Assembly (NCBI GenBank): GCA_042701975.1
Contig: CP170561.1
Span: 2,914,001 to 2,978,000, forward strand
Length of the DNA stretch: 64,000 nucleotides
From: JAFALK01 sp042701975
Lineage (GTDB): Bacteria; Pseudomonadota; Gammaproteobacteria; Burkholderiales; Burkholderiaceae_C
Direction: 5' to 3'
In this document: one piece after another, positions 33,962-42,063 of the stretch
How positions within the stretch are numbered: position 1 is the first letter of the stretch
How the letters are laid out: the number at the start of each line of letters is the position of its first letter
The notes under the pieces: generated by a model
What the model saw: the letters and a program-made list of their open reading frames with translations, nothing else
Database searches by the model: none
Told to the model about the DNA's origin: nothing
Made by a program: the position numbers and the translations under genes

Positions 33962-34558
33962 ATGACGCCCGATTTGCAAGATGCGGCCTTTCCGGCCGAC
34001 GCGATTGAAGTCGGGCGCATTGCAGATGCCTGGGGCATCAAGGGCTGGGTCAAGGTCCAGTCCTTCTCGGCGAATGCCGACGCGCTCTTTGCCTCACGAC
34101 GCTGGTTTTTGAAACCGGCCGAGGACAAGAAGCCTGCGGTGGCGGTGAAGGCAGCTCAACAAAGCCTGCCGCCCCTGCTCAAAATTCTGGCCTGCCGCGA
34201 ACACGGCGACACCATCGTCGCCAACGCGGAAGGCGTGGCCGATCGCAATTCGGCCGAAGCGCTGCGCGGTGCGCGCATCTTCGTTTCGCGCTCACTCTTC
34301 CCGAGCGCCGATCCCGACGAGTACTACTGGATCGACCTGATCGGCCTCTCCGTGGTCAACCGCGAAGGCGAGCAACTCGGCACCGTGCTGGGCTTGATGG
34401 ACACCGGCCCGCACAGCGTGCTGCGCATCGCGCCCGTGGGTTCGGTCGAGCCGATCAAGCCCGAGCAGGAGCGCCTGATCCCCTTCGTCGGCGCCTTCGT
34501 CGACGACGTGAGCCTCGAGAAGAAGCTGATCACGGTCGATTGGGGCCTGGACTACTGA
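33962..34558 (+). CDS. rimM: Ribosome maturation factor RimM
   Basis: 198 residues: EVGRIADAWGIKGWVKVQSF (N-terminal RimM domain), RIFVSRSLFP, EYYWIDLIGL, and a PRC-barrel half ending FVDDVSLEKKLITVDW. RimM binds S19 and matures the 30S head. It starts 6 bases after rpsP. Confidence 0.95.
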   Translation: MTPDLQDAAFPADAIEVGRIADAWGIKGWVKVQSFSANADALFASRRWFLKPAEDKKPAVAVKAAQQSLPPLLKILACREHGDTIVANAEGVADRNSAEALRGARIFVSRSLFPSADPDEYYWIDLIGLSVVNREGEQLGTVLGLMDTGPHSVLRIAPVGSVEPIKPEQERLIPFVGAFVDDVSLEKKLITVDWGLDY

Positions 34559-34576
34559 CGCAGCCGTGGGCTAACC

Positions 34577-35323
34577 ATGCGCTTCGACGTCATCACGCTC
34601 TTCCCCGAGCTCTTCGAACCCTTCCTCAAGACCGGCGTCACGCGCCGCGCATTCGAGTCCGGCCTCGTCGACGTGCGCCTGTGGCCGCTGCGCGATCACG
34701 CTTTGGGCAACTACCGCCGCGTGGACGATCGCCCCTTCGGCGGCGGCCCGGGCATGGTCATGCTGATCGAGCCGCTGGAGCGTGCGCTGGAAGCGGCCAA
34801 GGCCGACCGAGGCGGCGAGGTGCCGGCCATCATCCATTTCACGCCGACCGGTCGCCGCATCGACCAGGCGCTGGTGCAGGACATGGCCGCCGGCCCAGGT
34901 GCCGTGCTGCTCTGCGGCCGCTACGAGGGCATGGACCAGCGCTTCCTGGATCGTCACGTCACGCTGGAGCTGAGCCTCGGTGATTTCGTGCTCTCCGGCG
35001 GCGAACTGCCGGCGCTGGCCCTGCTGGACGGCATTGCCCGCCTGCAGGACGGTGTGCTCGGCGACGCAGCCTCCCACGAGCAGGACAGCTTTTCCGACGG
35101 CCTGCTGGACTGCCCGCACTACAGCCGCCCCGAGGTCTTCGAGGGCCTGCCCGTGCCCGAGGAACTCCTCTCCGGCCACCACGCCAACATCGCCCGCTGG
35201 CGCCGCGAGCAGTCGCTGCGCATCACGCTGGAGCGCCGGCCTGATCTGATCGAAGCCGCCCGCGCGGCGGGCAAGCTCTCCAAGCAGGATGAGCGCTTTC
35301 TGCAGGCCTTGCCCAAGGGTTAA
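34577..35323 (+). CDS. trmD: tRNA (guanine37-N1)-methyltransferase
   Basis: 248 residues of the SPOUT family: MRFDVITLFPELFEPFLKTG, DDRPFGGGPGMVML, CGRYEGMDQRFLDRHV with the trefoil-knot SAM site, and GDFVLSGGELPAL. It methylates G37 to prevent frameshifting. The last part of the gene contains a promoter for rplS. Confidence 0.96.
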   Translation: MRFDVITLFPELFEPFLKTGVTRRAFESGLVDVRLWPLRDHALGNYRRVDDRPFGGGPGMVMLIEPLERALEAAKADRGGEVPAIIHFTPTGRRIDQALVQDMAAGPGAVLLCGRYEGMDQRFLDRHVTLELSLGDFVLSGGELPALALLDGIARLQDGVLGDAASHEQDSFSDGLLDCPHYSRPEVFEGLPVPEELLSGHHANIARWRREQSLRITLERRPDLIEAARAAGKLSKQDERFLQALPKG

Positions 35324-35338
35324 TCCTCGGGTTATACT
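35309..35338 (+). promoter_or_regulatory. Internal sigma-70 promoter for rplS
   Basis: TTGCCC (35309-35314) and TATACT (35333-35338), 18-base spacing, overlapping the end of trmD. It would let L19 be made independently of the upstream genes and gives a leader of about 90 bases. Confidence 0.55.
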
Positions 35339-35433
35339 GTCGGGCTTGATCCTCTGGCGGGTCGAGCATGAGGAGTAAGAGCCTCATGCAACTCCACAAA
35401 CAACTTCGCCGCCACGATCATGGAGAAACCACC

Positions 35434-35787
35434 ATGGATCTGATCCAAACCCTTGAGCAAGAAGAGATTGCTCGCCTGAACAAGACCATCCCGACGTTCG
35501 CCCCCGGCGACACCGTGATCGTCAGCGTCAACGTCGTTGAAGGCACCCGCAAGCGCGTGCAGGCCTACGAAGGCGTCGTGATTGCCAAGCGCAACCGCGG
35601 CCTGAACAGCAGCTTCATCGTGCGCAAGATCTCGAGCGGCGAAGGCGTGGAACGTACGTTCCAGCTGTACAGCCCCCTGATCGCCACGATCGAAGTCAAG
35701 CGCCGCGGTGACGTCCGCCGCGCCAAGCTGTACTACCTCCGCGAGCGTTCGGGCAAGTCGGCTCGAATCAAAGAGAAGCTGGCTTAA
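35434..35787 (+). CDS. rplS: 50S ribosomal protein L19
   Basis: 117 residues: MDLIQTLEQEEIARL, PGDTVIVSVNVVEGTRKRVQ, AYEGVVIAKRNRGLNSSFIV, and RRAKLYYLRERSGKSARI. L19 sits at the 30S-50S interface. GGAGA precedes the ATG; an upstream in-frame ATG at 35368 would add 22 residues unlike the family. Last gene of the operon. Confidence 0.97.
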   Translation: MDLIQTLEQEEIARLNKTIPTFAPGDTVIVSVNVVEGTRKRVQAYEGVVIAKRNRGLNSSFIVRKISSGEGVERTFQLYSPLIATIEVKRRGDVRRAKLYYLRERSGKSARIKEKLA

Positions 35788-35811
35788 GCTGGCCTGCGCT
35801 AGCTGTGCCAA

Positions 35812-35836
35812 AAGGCCGCCTTCGGGCGGCTTTTTT
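35812..35836 (+). terminator. Rho-independent terminator of the rpsP-rplS operon
   Basis: GCCGCC-TTCG-GGCGGC stem with a stable UUCG tetraloop, extended by A/T pairs and followed by TTTTTTATTTT, 25 bases after rplS. Confidence 0.95.
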
Positions 35837-35924
35837 ATTTTCTGTTCCTGTTGAAGCGCAAAACGGGGATTGGCTACCGCTGAGTTCGGGCGTTGGATTC
35901 GCTGCATCTGAACGTTAGGGGATC

Positions 35925-36073
35925 TTGCTCGAGCGCACGATGGTCCGCTACCGTGCCTCCCAGTTCGGCATCAAGGCGCTGCAGGGTCTGACGCTGCACG
36001 CGAGATCTTTCCCGTGACGAACACGGTCTATGTGGTCGGCCGGGATGCGGTCACGGCAATGCCTAAGGCCTAG
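35925..36073 (+). pseudogene. Possible degraded gene fragment in the gap after rplS
   Basis: The 300-base gap between rplS and the CoA pyrophosphatase has no intact gene apart from the terminator. In it, LERTMVRYRASQFGIKALQG reads in one frame to a stop at 36017; shifting by one base near 36002 continues as EIFPVTNTVYVVGRDAV to a stop at 36073. This looks like the frameshifted C-terminus of a lost gene; the parent family is not recognised, and a chance open frame cannot be excluded. Confidence 0.3.
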
Positions 36074-36091
36074 GCGTTAGAGTGGGCGATC

Positions 36092-36787
36092 ATGTCCGGC
36101 CCTGCAACACGCCCCCTGATCCTCCAGCCCGAGACCGTTCCCGTCATCAGCGTGGACGATCACCTGCCGGCCCTCGATCCCGATCGACTCACGCCCGAGG
36201 CCTTGCGCGGGCGCTTCGCCGATGCGTCGCTGTCGTGGGAGCACGAAATCCGGGGCGATGGAGGCCTTTTCGCCAACCGGCCGCCAGCCCAAGCCGCCGT
36301 ACTCATCCCGCTCGTGATGCGCGAATCCGGCCTGCAGGTGCTGCTGACCCGGCGCACCGCCCACCTGCGCTCCCATGCCGGCCAGATCAGCTTCCCCGGC
36401 GGTGGTGCCGAGCCTGAGGATGGCTCGCCCGAAGCCACCGCCTTGCGCGAGACGGTCGAGGAGATCGGCCTGGGCGCCGAGCACATCGAGATCCTGGGCC
36501 GCCTGCCCGAGTACATCACCGTCACGGCCTTCCATGTGATGCCGGTGGTGGCGCTGGTGGCACCGCCTTTCGCGCTGAAGCTCGACGATTTCGAAGTGGC
36601 CGAGGCCTTTGAAGTGCCCCTGGCCTTCCTGATGAATCCAGCCCACCACCGCCACCATCGCTACGAATTCGAGCGTGATGGCGAGCAACAGGCGCGGCCC
36701 TTTCTTTCCATGCCGCACGGCGACCATTTCATCTGGGGCGCCACGGCAGCCATGCTTCGCAATCTCTATCGCTTCCTCGCCGTCTGA
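36092..36787 (+). CDS. CoA pyrophosphatase (NUDIX, NudL-type)
   Basis: 231 residues. The NudL/YeaB-specific UPF0035 stretch HAGQISFPGG directly precedes the Nudix box GGGAEPEDGSPEATALRETV then EEIGL, and LPEYITVTAFHVMPVV follows. It hydrolyses CoA and CoA derivatives to phosphopantetheine compounds and 3',5'-ADP. N-terminal 60 residues are variable as in the family. The downstream CobD-like gene starts 31 bases later on the same strand. Confidence 0.9.
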   Translation: MSGPATRPLILQPETVPVISVDDHLPALDPDRLTPEALRGRFADASLSWEHEIRGDGGLFANRPPAQAAVLIPLVMRESGLQVLLTRRTAHLRSHAGQISFPGGGAEPEDGSPEATALRETVEEIGLGAEHIEILGRLPEYITVTAFHVMPVVALVAPPFALKLDDFEVAEAFEVPLAFLMNPAHHRHHRYEFERDGEQQARPFLSMPHGDHFIWGATAAMLRNLYRFLAV

Positions 36788-36818
36788 CCCACGCTGACCC
36801 GCGGCTATCATTTCGGAC

Positions 36819-37808
36819 ATGAACTTCTTCGCGGTCCTGCTGGCGCTGCTGTGCGAACAGCTCAAACCCCTGAGACATGGCAACAGCGTGCATGAGGCCG
36901 TCATCGGCTGGGTGCGCTGGACGGGCCGCAATTTCGACGCCGGGCGCGAGCACCATGCCGGCGTGGTCTGGGGCGTCACGGTGCTGGGTCCCTCGCTTGC
37001 CGTTGCGGCGATCTACCTGGCGGTCCACCACTTCAGCTCGGCCCTGGCCCTGGTGGTGGACGTGGTGATCCTGTACTTCACGCTCGGCTTTCGCCAGTTC
37101 AGCCACTACTTCACCGACATCCGCGACGCGCTGGAGCGCGGTGACGACCTCGAAGCCCGCCGCCTGCTGTCCGAATGGCGCCATCTGGACGCCAGCGAAC
37201 TGCCGCGCACCGAGCTGCTGCGCCACGCCATCGAGCACTCGCTGCTGGCCGCGCACCGTCATGTGTTCGGTGTGTTCTTCTGGTTCATCGTGCTGTCCAC
37301 CGTGGGCTTGGGGCCAGCGGGCGCGGTGCTCTACCGCATGGCCGAGTTCGCCGGCCGCTACTGGGCCTTCAAGAGCCGCACGCTGGAGGCGCCGACCAAC
37401 GAGCGCCTGATGCAGATCTCGCAGCGCATGTTCGGCCTGATCGACCACATCCCCGCGCGCCTCACGGCTACGGGCTTTGCCATCGTCGGCAACTTCGAGG
37501 AAGCCGTGAACGTCTGGCGCCGCGACGCCAGCCTCTGGCTGCATCCCAACGAGGGCATCATCCTGGCCTCCGCCGCCGGCGCGCTCGGCCTGCAGCTGGG
37601 GGGCGCCGCCCCCCCAGGCGTCACGCCAGATCGCAGCAAGACCTTCGAGAGCGGCGTCGATGCCGAATCCACCGGCGCCAGCGGCTCCACGCCGGGCGCT
37701 GAGCCGGTGCTGGGCCACCTGCAGAGCGTGGTGGGCCTGGTGTGGCGCTCCGTCGTGCTGTGGATGCTGCTGTTGGCGCTGATGACGCTGGCCAATCTGC
37801 TGGGCTGA
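36819..37808 (+). CDS. CobD/CbiB-family membrane protein
   Basis: 329 residues, hydrophobic N-terminal half: MNFFAVLLALLCEQLKPLR, a long helix near 60-90, and VFGVFFWFIVLSTVGLGPAGAVLYRMAEF, which is characteristic of CobD/CbiB (adenosylcobinamide-phosphate synthase). No other cobalamin genes are near, and the isolated betaproteobacterial members may have another role such as an envelope function. A Ser/Gly-rich loop near 265-295 is variable. Function therefore uncertain. Confidence 0.8.
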   Translation: MNFFAVLLALLCEQLKPLRHGNSVHEAVIGWVRWTGRNFDAGREHHAGVVWGVTVLGPSLAVAAIYLAVHHFSSALALVVDVVILYFTLGFRQFSHYFTDIRDALERGDDLEARRLLSEWRHLDASELPRTELLRHAIEHSLLAAHRHVFGVFFWFIVLSTVGLGPAGAVLYRMAEFAGRYWAFKSRTLEAPTNERLMQISQRMFGLIDHIPARLTATGFAIVGNFEEAVNVWRRDASLWLHPNEGIILASAAGALGLQLGGAAPPGVTPDRSKTFESGVDAESTGASGSTPGAEPVLGHLQSVVGLVWRSVVLWMLLLALMTLANLLG

Positions 37809-37853
37809 ACCGGCTTTCCTGCGGCTTGCGATCCGTCTTTGCCCTTGTTGGGC

Positions 37854-37882
37854 TTGTGGAAATATGATGACAATCATATTTT
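37854..37882 (+). promoter_or_regulatory. tetR promoter with overlapping TetR operator
   Basis: TTGTGG (37854-37859) and TATTTT (37877-37882) are 17 bases apart. The spacer and -10 are occupied by a perfect inverted repeat, AAATATGAT and ATCATATTT (37860-37881, 4-base spacer). Binding would block RNA polymerase, so autorepression is predicted. Confidence 0.7.
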
Positions 37883-37897
37883 TGCTACAGTTGGGCC

Positions 37898-38488
37898 ATG
37901 AACTCACAGCCCCGCATCCCGCAAAGCAAGCGCGAGCAGACGCATGACCGCATTGTCGAGGTCGCGGCCCGCGCGATCCGCCGCCGCGGCTATGACGGCG
38001 TGGGCGTGGCCGATGTGATGCGGGAAGCCGGCCTCACGCACGGCGGTTTTTACTCGCACTTCGATTCGCGGGAAGCCTTGTTGGTCGAGGCCGTCGAGCG
38101 CGCCAGCAAGGACAGCGTCGAGCAGATCACCCAGAACATCGAGGAACGCGTGGCGCGCGGCGATACGCCGATCCGCGCGCTGATCGAGAGTTACCTCACG
38201 GAGGCTCATCTGGCCGGTGTCGAACTGGGCTGCCCGGTGGCCGCACTGGGTTCGGAAATGCACCGCCAGTCGCCTGCGCTGCTGGCCGCTTCGGCCGAAC
38301 GCGTGCAAGCCATGATCGCCCGTGCGCGCGCCGTGCTCCCAGCGCAGCATGCGAAGGAGCAGGCACCGGTGCTTGTCGCCACCTTGATCGGCGCGTTGCA
38401 ACTGGCCCGTGTGCTCGGCGTCAACGCTCAGGGCAGGGCGGTGCTGGCGGCCACGCGCAAATCGCTGCTCGAAACCTACGCCGGCTGA
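37898..38488 (+). CDS. TetR/AcrR-family repressor
   Basis: 196 residues: HTH region ARAIRRRGYDGVGVADVMRE and AGLTHGGFYSHFDSREALL, followed by an all-helical ligand domain with GCPVAALGSEMHRQSP, a segment common in the YxaF/LmrA-type C-terminal family. It likely represses itself and the following SDR gene through two matching operators. Inducer unknown, presumably an electrophile or carbonyl compound handled by the SDR. Confidence 0.9.
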   Translation: MNSQPRIPQSKREQTHDRIVEVAARAIRRRGYDGVGVADVMREAGLTHGGFYSHFDSREALLVEAVERASKDSVEQITQNIEERVARGDTPIRALIESYLTEAHLAGVELGCPVAALGSEMHRQSPALLAASAERVQAMIARARAVLPAQHAKEQAPVLVATLIGALQLARVLGVNAQGRAVLAATRKSLLETYAG

Positions 38489-38527
38489 AAGCCGACCTGC
38501 AAGCCAACGCCCATTTCAATCGCTCAA

Positions 38528-38549
38528 AAATATGATGATCGACATATTT
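38528..38549 (+). promoter_or_regulatory. Second TetR-type operator, upstream of the SDR gene
   Basis: A 22-bp site sharing the left half AAATATGATGA and right end CATATTT with the operator upstream of tetR (37860-37881); only the four central-right bases differ. It lies 42 bases before the SDR start and overlaps a TATTTT -10 candidate at 38545-38550. Confidence 0.7.
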
Positions 38550-38590
38550 TGTACGGGCACACACGCTTCTCGATCGGACAGGAACTCACC

Positions 38591-39298
38591 ATGAAACTCG
38601 AAAACGCCGTCGTCTTCATCACCGGCGCCAACCGCGGCCTCGGCCTGGCTTTCGCACGCGAGGCCCTCGCTCGCGGTGCGCGCAAGGTCTACGCCGCCGC
38701 GCGTGATCCTTCCAAGGTCACGCTGCCGGGCGTCGTCCCCGTCAAGCTGGACGTGACCAAGGCCGATGAAGTGGCCGCCGTCGTCCGCGATTACAAGGAC
38801 GTCACCGTGCTCATCAACAACGCCGGCATCGCCGAGTTCGGCGGCTTCTTCGCCGAGGACAGCGCCGCATCGGCCCAGCGCATGCTGGAGACGAACTTCT
38901 TCGGCCCGATGCGTCTGACCAGCGCCTTCGCACCTGTGCTGGCCGCCAACGGTGGCGGCGCAGTGATGAACGTGCTGTCGGTGGCCAGCTGGATCAACGG
39001 TCCGCTGCTCGGTGCCTACGGCGCCACCAAGTCGGCGGCCTGGGCGCTGACGAACGGCCAGCGCATCGAGCTGGCTGGCCAGGGCACGCAAGTCGTCGGC
39101 GTGCACGCGGGCTTCATCGACACAGACCTGACGACCGGCATCGACGCGCCCAAGAGCACGCCCGAAGCCATCGTCAAGGCCAGCTTCGATGGTCTGGAGA
39201 GCGGCGCTCTGCAGGTGCTGTCCGATGCGATCAGCCAGCAGGTCCATGCGGGCCTGTCGGCCAAGGAATCGGTCTATCTGCACCCCATCACAAGGTGA
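38591..39298 (+). CDS. SDR-family oxidoreductase controlled by the adjacent TetR
   Basis: 235 residues: cofactor loop ITGANRGLGLAFA, NNAGIAEFGGFF, catalytic Ser in LSVASWING and YGATK. The length and short form fit small carbonyl reductases. AGGAAC precedes the ATG at 38591; an upstream TTG at 38549 lies in the operator and is unlikely. Substrate unknown. Its operator matches that of tetR, making a two-gene inducible module. Confidence 0.88.
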   Translation: MKLENAVVFITGANRGLGLAFAREALARGARKVYAAARDPSKVTLPGVVPVKLDVTKADEVAAVVRDYKDVTVLINNAGIAEFGGFFAEDSAASAQRMLETNFFGPMRLTSAFAPVLAANGGGAVMNVLSVASWINGPLLGAYGATKSAAWALTNGQRIELAGQGTQVVGVHAGFIDTDLTTGIDAPKSTPEAIVKASFDGLESGALQVLSDAISQQVHAGLSAKESVYLHPITR

Positions 39299-39470
39299 GT
39301 GATTGCGGGCCAGCCTGGTGCGGATGGATTCATCTTGGGGCTGGTCCTGCACATGCTGGTGCTTGCGGATGTTTGCTGAGGCGAAGCTGTCCTGACGCCA
39401 TCGGCGCGCATACAACAAGGGCTCCTCCTGGGGTGACTTGACCGGCTGCTTCGTGCATCCTGCGTCCACC

Positions 39471-41018
39471 ATGGACCTGCGTCTCGAACTGCGCGGTATC
39501 AGCAAGCAATATCCGGCCGTGAAGGCCAATGACGGCGTCAGCCTGCGGGTGGCGCCGGGCCAGATCCATGCCGTGCTCGGCGAGAACGGCGCCGGCAAGT
39601 CCACGTTGATGAAGATCATCTACGGGGCCGTGCAGCCGGACGAAGGCGAGATGCTCTGGAACGGCCAAGCCGTGCGCGTGAAGAGCCCGGCCGAGGCGCG
39701 TGGCTTGGGCATCAGCATGGTCTACCAGCATTTCTCGCTGTTCGAGACGCTGACCGTGGCCGAGAACGTGCTGCTGGGCCTCGATGAAAAGCTCGGCCGC
39801 GAGGCGGTCAGCGCGCGCATCCGCGAGGTTGGCCAGGCCTATGGTCTGGAGATCGATCCCGCGCGGCCGGTGCACACGCTGTCGGTCGGTGAACGTCAAC
39901 GCGTCGAGATCATCCGCGCGCTGCTCACGAAGCCGCAGTTGCTGATCCTCGACGAGCCGACCTCGGTGCTCACGCCGCAAGCGGTCGAGAAGCTCTTCAT
40001 CACGCTGCGTGCCCTGGCGGTCAGCGGCTGCGCCATCCTCTACATCAGCCACAAGCTCGACGAGATCCGCGCGCTGTGCCAGCACTGCACCGTGCTGCGC
40101 GGCGGCAAGGTCACCGGCGAGGTCGATCCGCGCGAGGTCGACAACGCCGAGCTCTCGCGCCTGATGATCGGCAGCGCGCCGCAACGCGCGGTGCACACGG
40201 CACACGCCACGGGCGAGCTGGCGCTGCAGGTGGATGGGCTCTCGCTGGAGAAGTCCTCGCCCTTCGGCACCACGCTCAAGGACATCGCGCTGGAGCTTCG
40301 CGCAGGCGAGGTGCTGGGCATCGCGGGCGTGTCCGGCAATGGCCAGCAGGAGCTGCTGGCCGCGCTCTCGGGCGAGGACATGCGTTCGCGCAAGGGTTCG
40401 ATCCGGCTCTTCGGCCATGACATCGCCCAGGCCGGCGCGCGCCAGCGCCGCGCGCAAGGCCTGCATTTCGTGCCGGAAGAGCGGCTCGGCCGCGGCGCCG
40501 TGCCTACGCTCTCGCTGGCGCAGAACGTGCTGCTCACGCGCACCGAAGCGCTCAAGCGCTTGGGCTGGATCGTGCCGGTGAACATGGACAAGCTGGCGGA
40601 CACGCTGATCCACCGCTTCGGCGTGCGCTGCGGTGGGCCGGCTGCGGCGGCCAAGAGTCTGTCGGGTGGAAATCTGCAGAAGTTCATCGTCGGCCGCGAG
40701 ATCGATGCCCATCCGCGCGTGCTCGTCATCGCGCAGCCGACCTGGGGCGTGGACGTGGGTGCGGCCGCGCAGATCCGGGCCGAGTTGCTCAAGCTGCGCG
40801 ACGAAGGTTGCGCCGTGCTGGTGGTGAGCGAGGAGCTCGATGAACTCTTCGAACTTTCTGATCGCATGGCCGTGATGGCGCAGGGGCGGCTCTCGCCGTC
40901 GATCCCCGTGGAGGACGCGACCGTGGAGCGCATCGGCGCATGGATGAGTGGGCTGTGGCCCTCGGAGGCCGGCAAGGCGCCCGATCAAGGTACGGAGAGT
41001 CGCCATGTTCCGGCTTGA
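39471..41018 (+). CDS. Nucleoside-type ABC importer, dual ATP-binding protein (system 1)
   Basis: 515 residues with two ABC domains. Domain 1: GENGAGKSTLMKI, QHFSLFETLTVAEN, LSVGERQRVEI, LILDEPTSVLTPQ. Domain 2 from about residue 255: degenerate Walker A GVSGNGQQELLAAL without the lysine, and LSGGNLQKFIVGRE. This is the pattern of BMP-dependent nucleoside importers (NupO/YufO, RnsB), related to ribose-type RbsA. Followed by two permeases, a BMP lipoprotein and a Tsx-like porin. The 172-base gap upstream shows no clear promoter. Confidence 0.92.
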   Translation: MDLRLELRGISKQYPAVKANDGVSLRVAPGQIHAVLGENGAGKSTLMKIIYGAVQPDEGEMLWNGQAVRVKSPAEARGLGISMVYQHFSLFETLTVAENVLLGLDEKLGREAVSARIREVGQAYGLEIDPARPVHTLSVGERQRVEIIRALLTKPQLLILDEPTSVLTPQAVEKLFITLRALAVSGCAILYISHKLDEIRALCQHCTVLRGGKVTGEVDPREVDNAELSRLMIGSAPQRAVHTAHATGELALQVDGLSLEKSSPFGTTLKDIALELRAGEVLGIAGVSGNGQQELLAALSGEDMRSRKGSIRLFGHDIAQAGARQRRAQGLHFVPEERLGRGAVPTLSLAQNVLLTRTEALKRLGWIVPVNMDKLADTLIHRFGVRCGGPAAAAKSLSGGNLQKFIVGREIDAHPRVLVIAQPTWGVDVGAAAQIRAELLKLRDEGCAVLVVSEELDELFELSDRMAVMAQGRLSPSIPVEDATVERIGAWMSGLWPSEAGKAPDQGTESRHVPA

Positions 41019-42060
41019 GGCGCGCCCGCAGGCTTCGCGGCTGATGTCGCTGACTTCGCCGCTGCTCGCGCTGGCGGCCACGGTGCTGCTGGGCCTGCTG
41101 CTGTTCAGCCTGTTGGGCAAGGATCCCGTAGCCGGCCTCTCGATGTTCTTCTGGGAGCCGATCCGCAGCGGCTATGCGCTGAGCGAACTCACGCTCAAGG
41201 CCACGCCGCTGATCCTGATCGCGCTGGGCCTGGCGGTGTGCTTTCGCGCCAATGTGTGGAACATCGGCGCCGAGGGGCAGTTCATCGTCGGCGCACTGGC
41301 CGGCGGCTGGGTGGCGATGCAGGCCGAGCCGGGCAGCAGCGGCGCGCTGGTGTTTGCGGTGCTGTTGGCCGGCATGTTGGGCGGCATGGCCTGGGCTGCG
41401 ATCACGGCGCTGCTGCGCGACCGCTTCAACGCCAGCGAGATCCTGGTCAGCCTGATGCTCGTGTACGTGGCGGTGCAGCTCTTGAACTACCTCGTCTACG
41501 GCCCGTGGAAGGACCCGAACGGCTACAACTTCCCGCAGACGATCACCTTTCTCTCGCCGGCCCGCATTCCGAAATTGTTTGACGGCCTGCGCGTCAACAT
41601 CGGCGCGCCGATCGCGCTCGTGATGGTCGGCCTGGCCTGGTTGCTGATGTTTCGCACCTATGCCGGCTTTGCGCTCCAGGTGGGCGGCCTGGCGCCGGCG
41701 GCGGCGCGCTACGCGGGCTTCTCGGCGCGGCGTTCGATCTGGATCTCGCTCTTGATCTCGGGCGCGATGGCCGGCCTGGCGGGTGCTCTCGATGCCGCCG
41801 GCCCGCAAGGCCAGCTCACCCCGCACATCCCGATGGGCTACGGCTTCGCGGCCATCATCGTCGCCTTCGTCGGGCGGCTGCATCCGGTGGGCATCGTGTT
41901 CTCCGGCCTCCTGATGAGCATGTTCTACATCGGTGGCGAGTACGCGCAATCGCGCCTCGGGTTGCCCAAGGCGCTGACGGGCGTGTTCCAAGGGCTCTTG
42001 CTCTTCATGCTGCTGGCCGCCGACACGCTGATCCACTTCCGCCTGCGCTGGAGGAAATGA
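41005..42060 (+). CDS. Nucleoside-type ABC importer permease 1 (system 1)
   Basis: 351 residues, 8-10 membrane helices of the BPD_transp_2 type: TLKATPLILIALGLAVCFRA, NVWNIGAEGQFIVGALAG, and GYGFAAIIVAFVGRLHPVGI, the standard NupP/RnsC-like landmarks. Overlaps the ATPase gene by 14 bases; the second permease starts 3 bases after its stop. Confidence 0.91.
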   Translation: MFRLEARPQASRLMSLTSPLLALAATVLLGLLLFSLLGKDPVAGLSMFFWEPIRSGYALSELTLKATPLILIALGLAVCFRANVWNIGAEGQFIVGALAGGWVAMQAEPGSSGALVFAVLLAGMLGGMAWAAITALLRDRFNASEILVSLMLVYVAVQLLNYLVYGPWKDPNGYNFPQTITFLSPARIPKLFDGLRVNIGAPIALVMVGLAWLLMFRTYAGFALQVGGLAPAAARYAGFSARRSIWISLLISGAMAGLAGALDAAGPQGQLTPHIPMGYGFAAIIVAFVGRLHPVGIVFSGLLMSMFYIGGEYAQSRLGLPKALTGVFQGLLLFMLLAADTLIHFRLRWRK

Positions 42061-42063
42061 GCC

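Noticed and set aside
35900..36085. GTTGGAT, AACGTTAGG and GCGTTAGAG motifs looking like integron attC core sites
   Set aside because: The motifs do not pair as required for an attC (no matching RYYYAAC and GTTRRRY ends with inner L sites) and no integrase or cassette is present.
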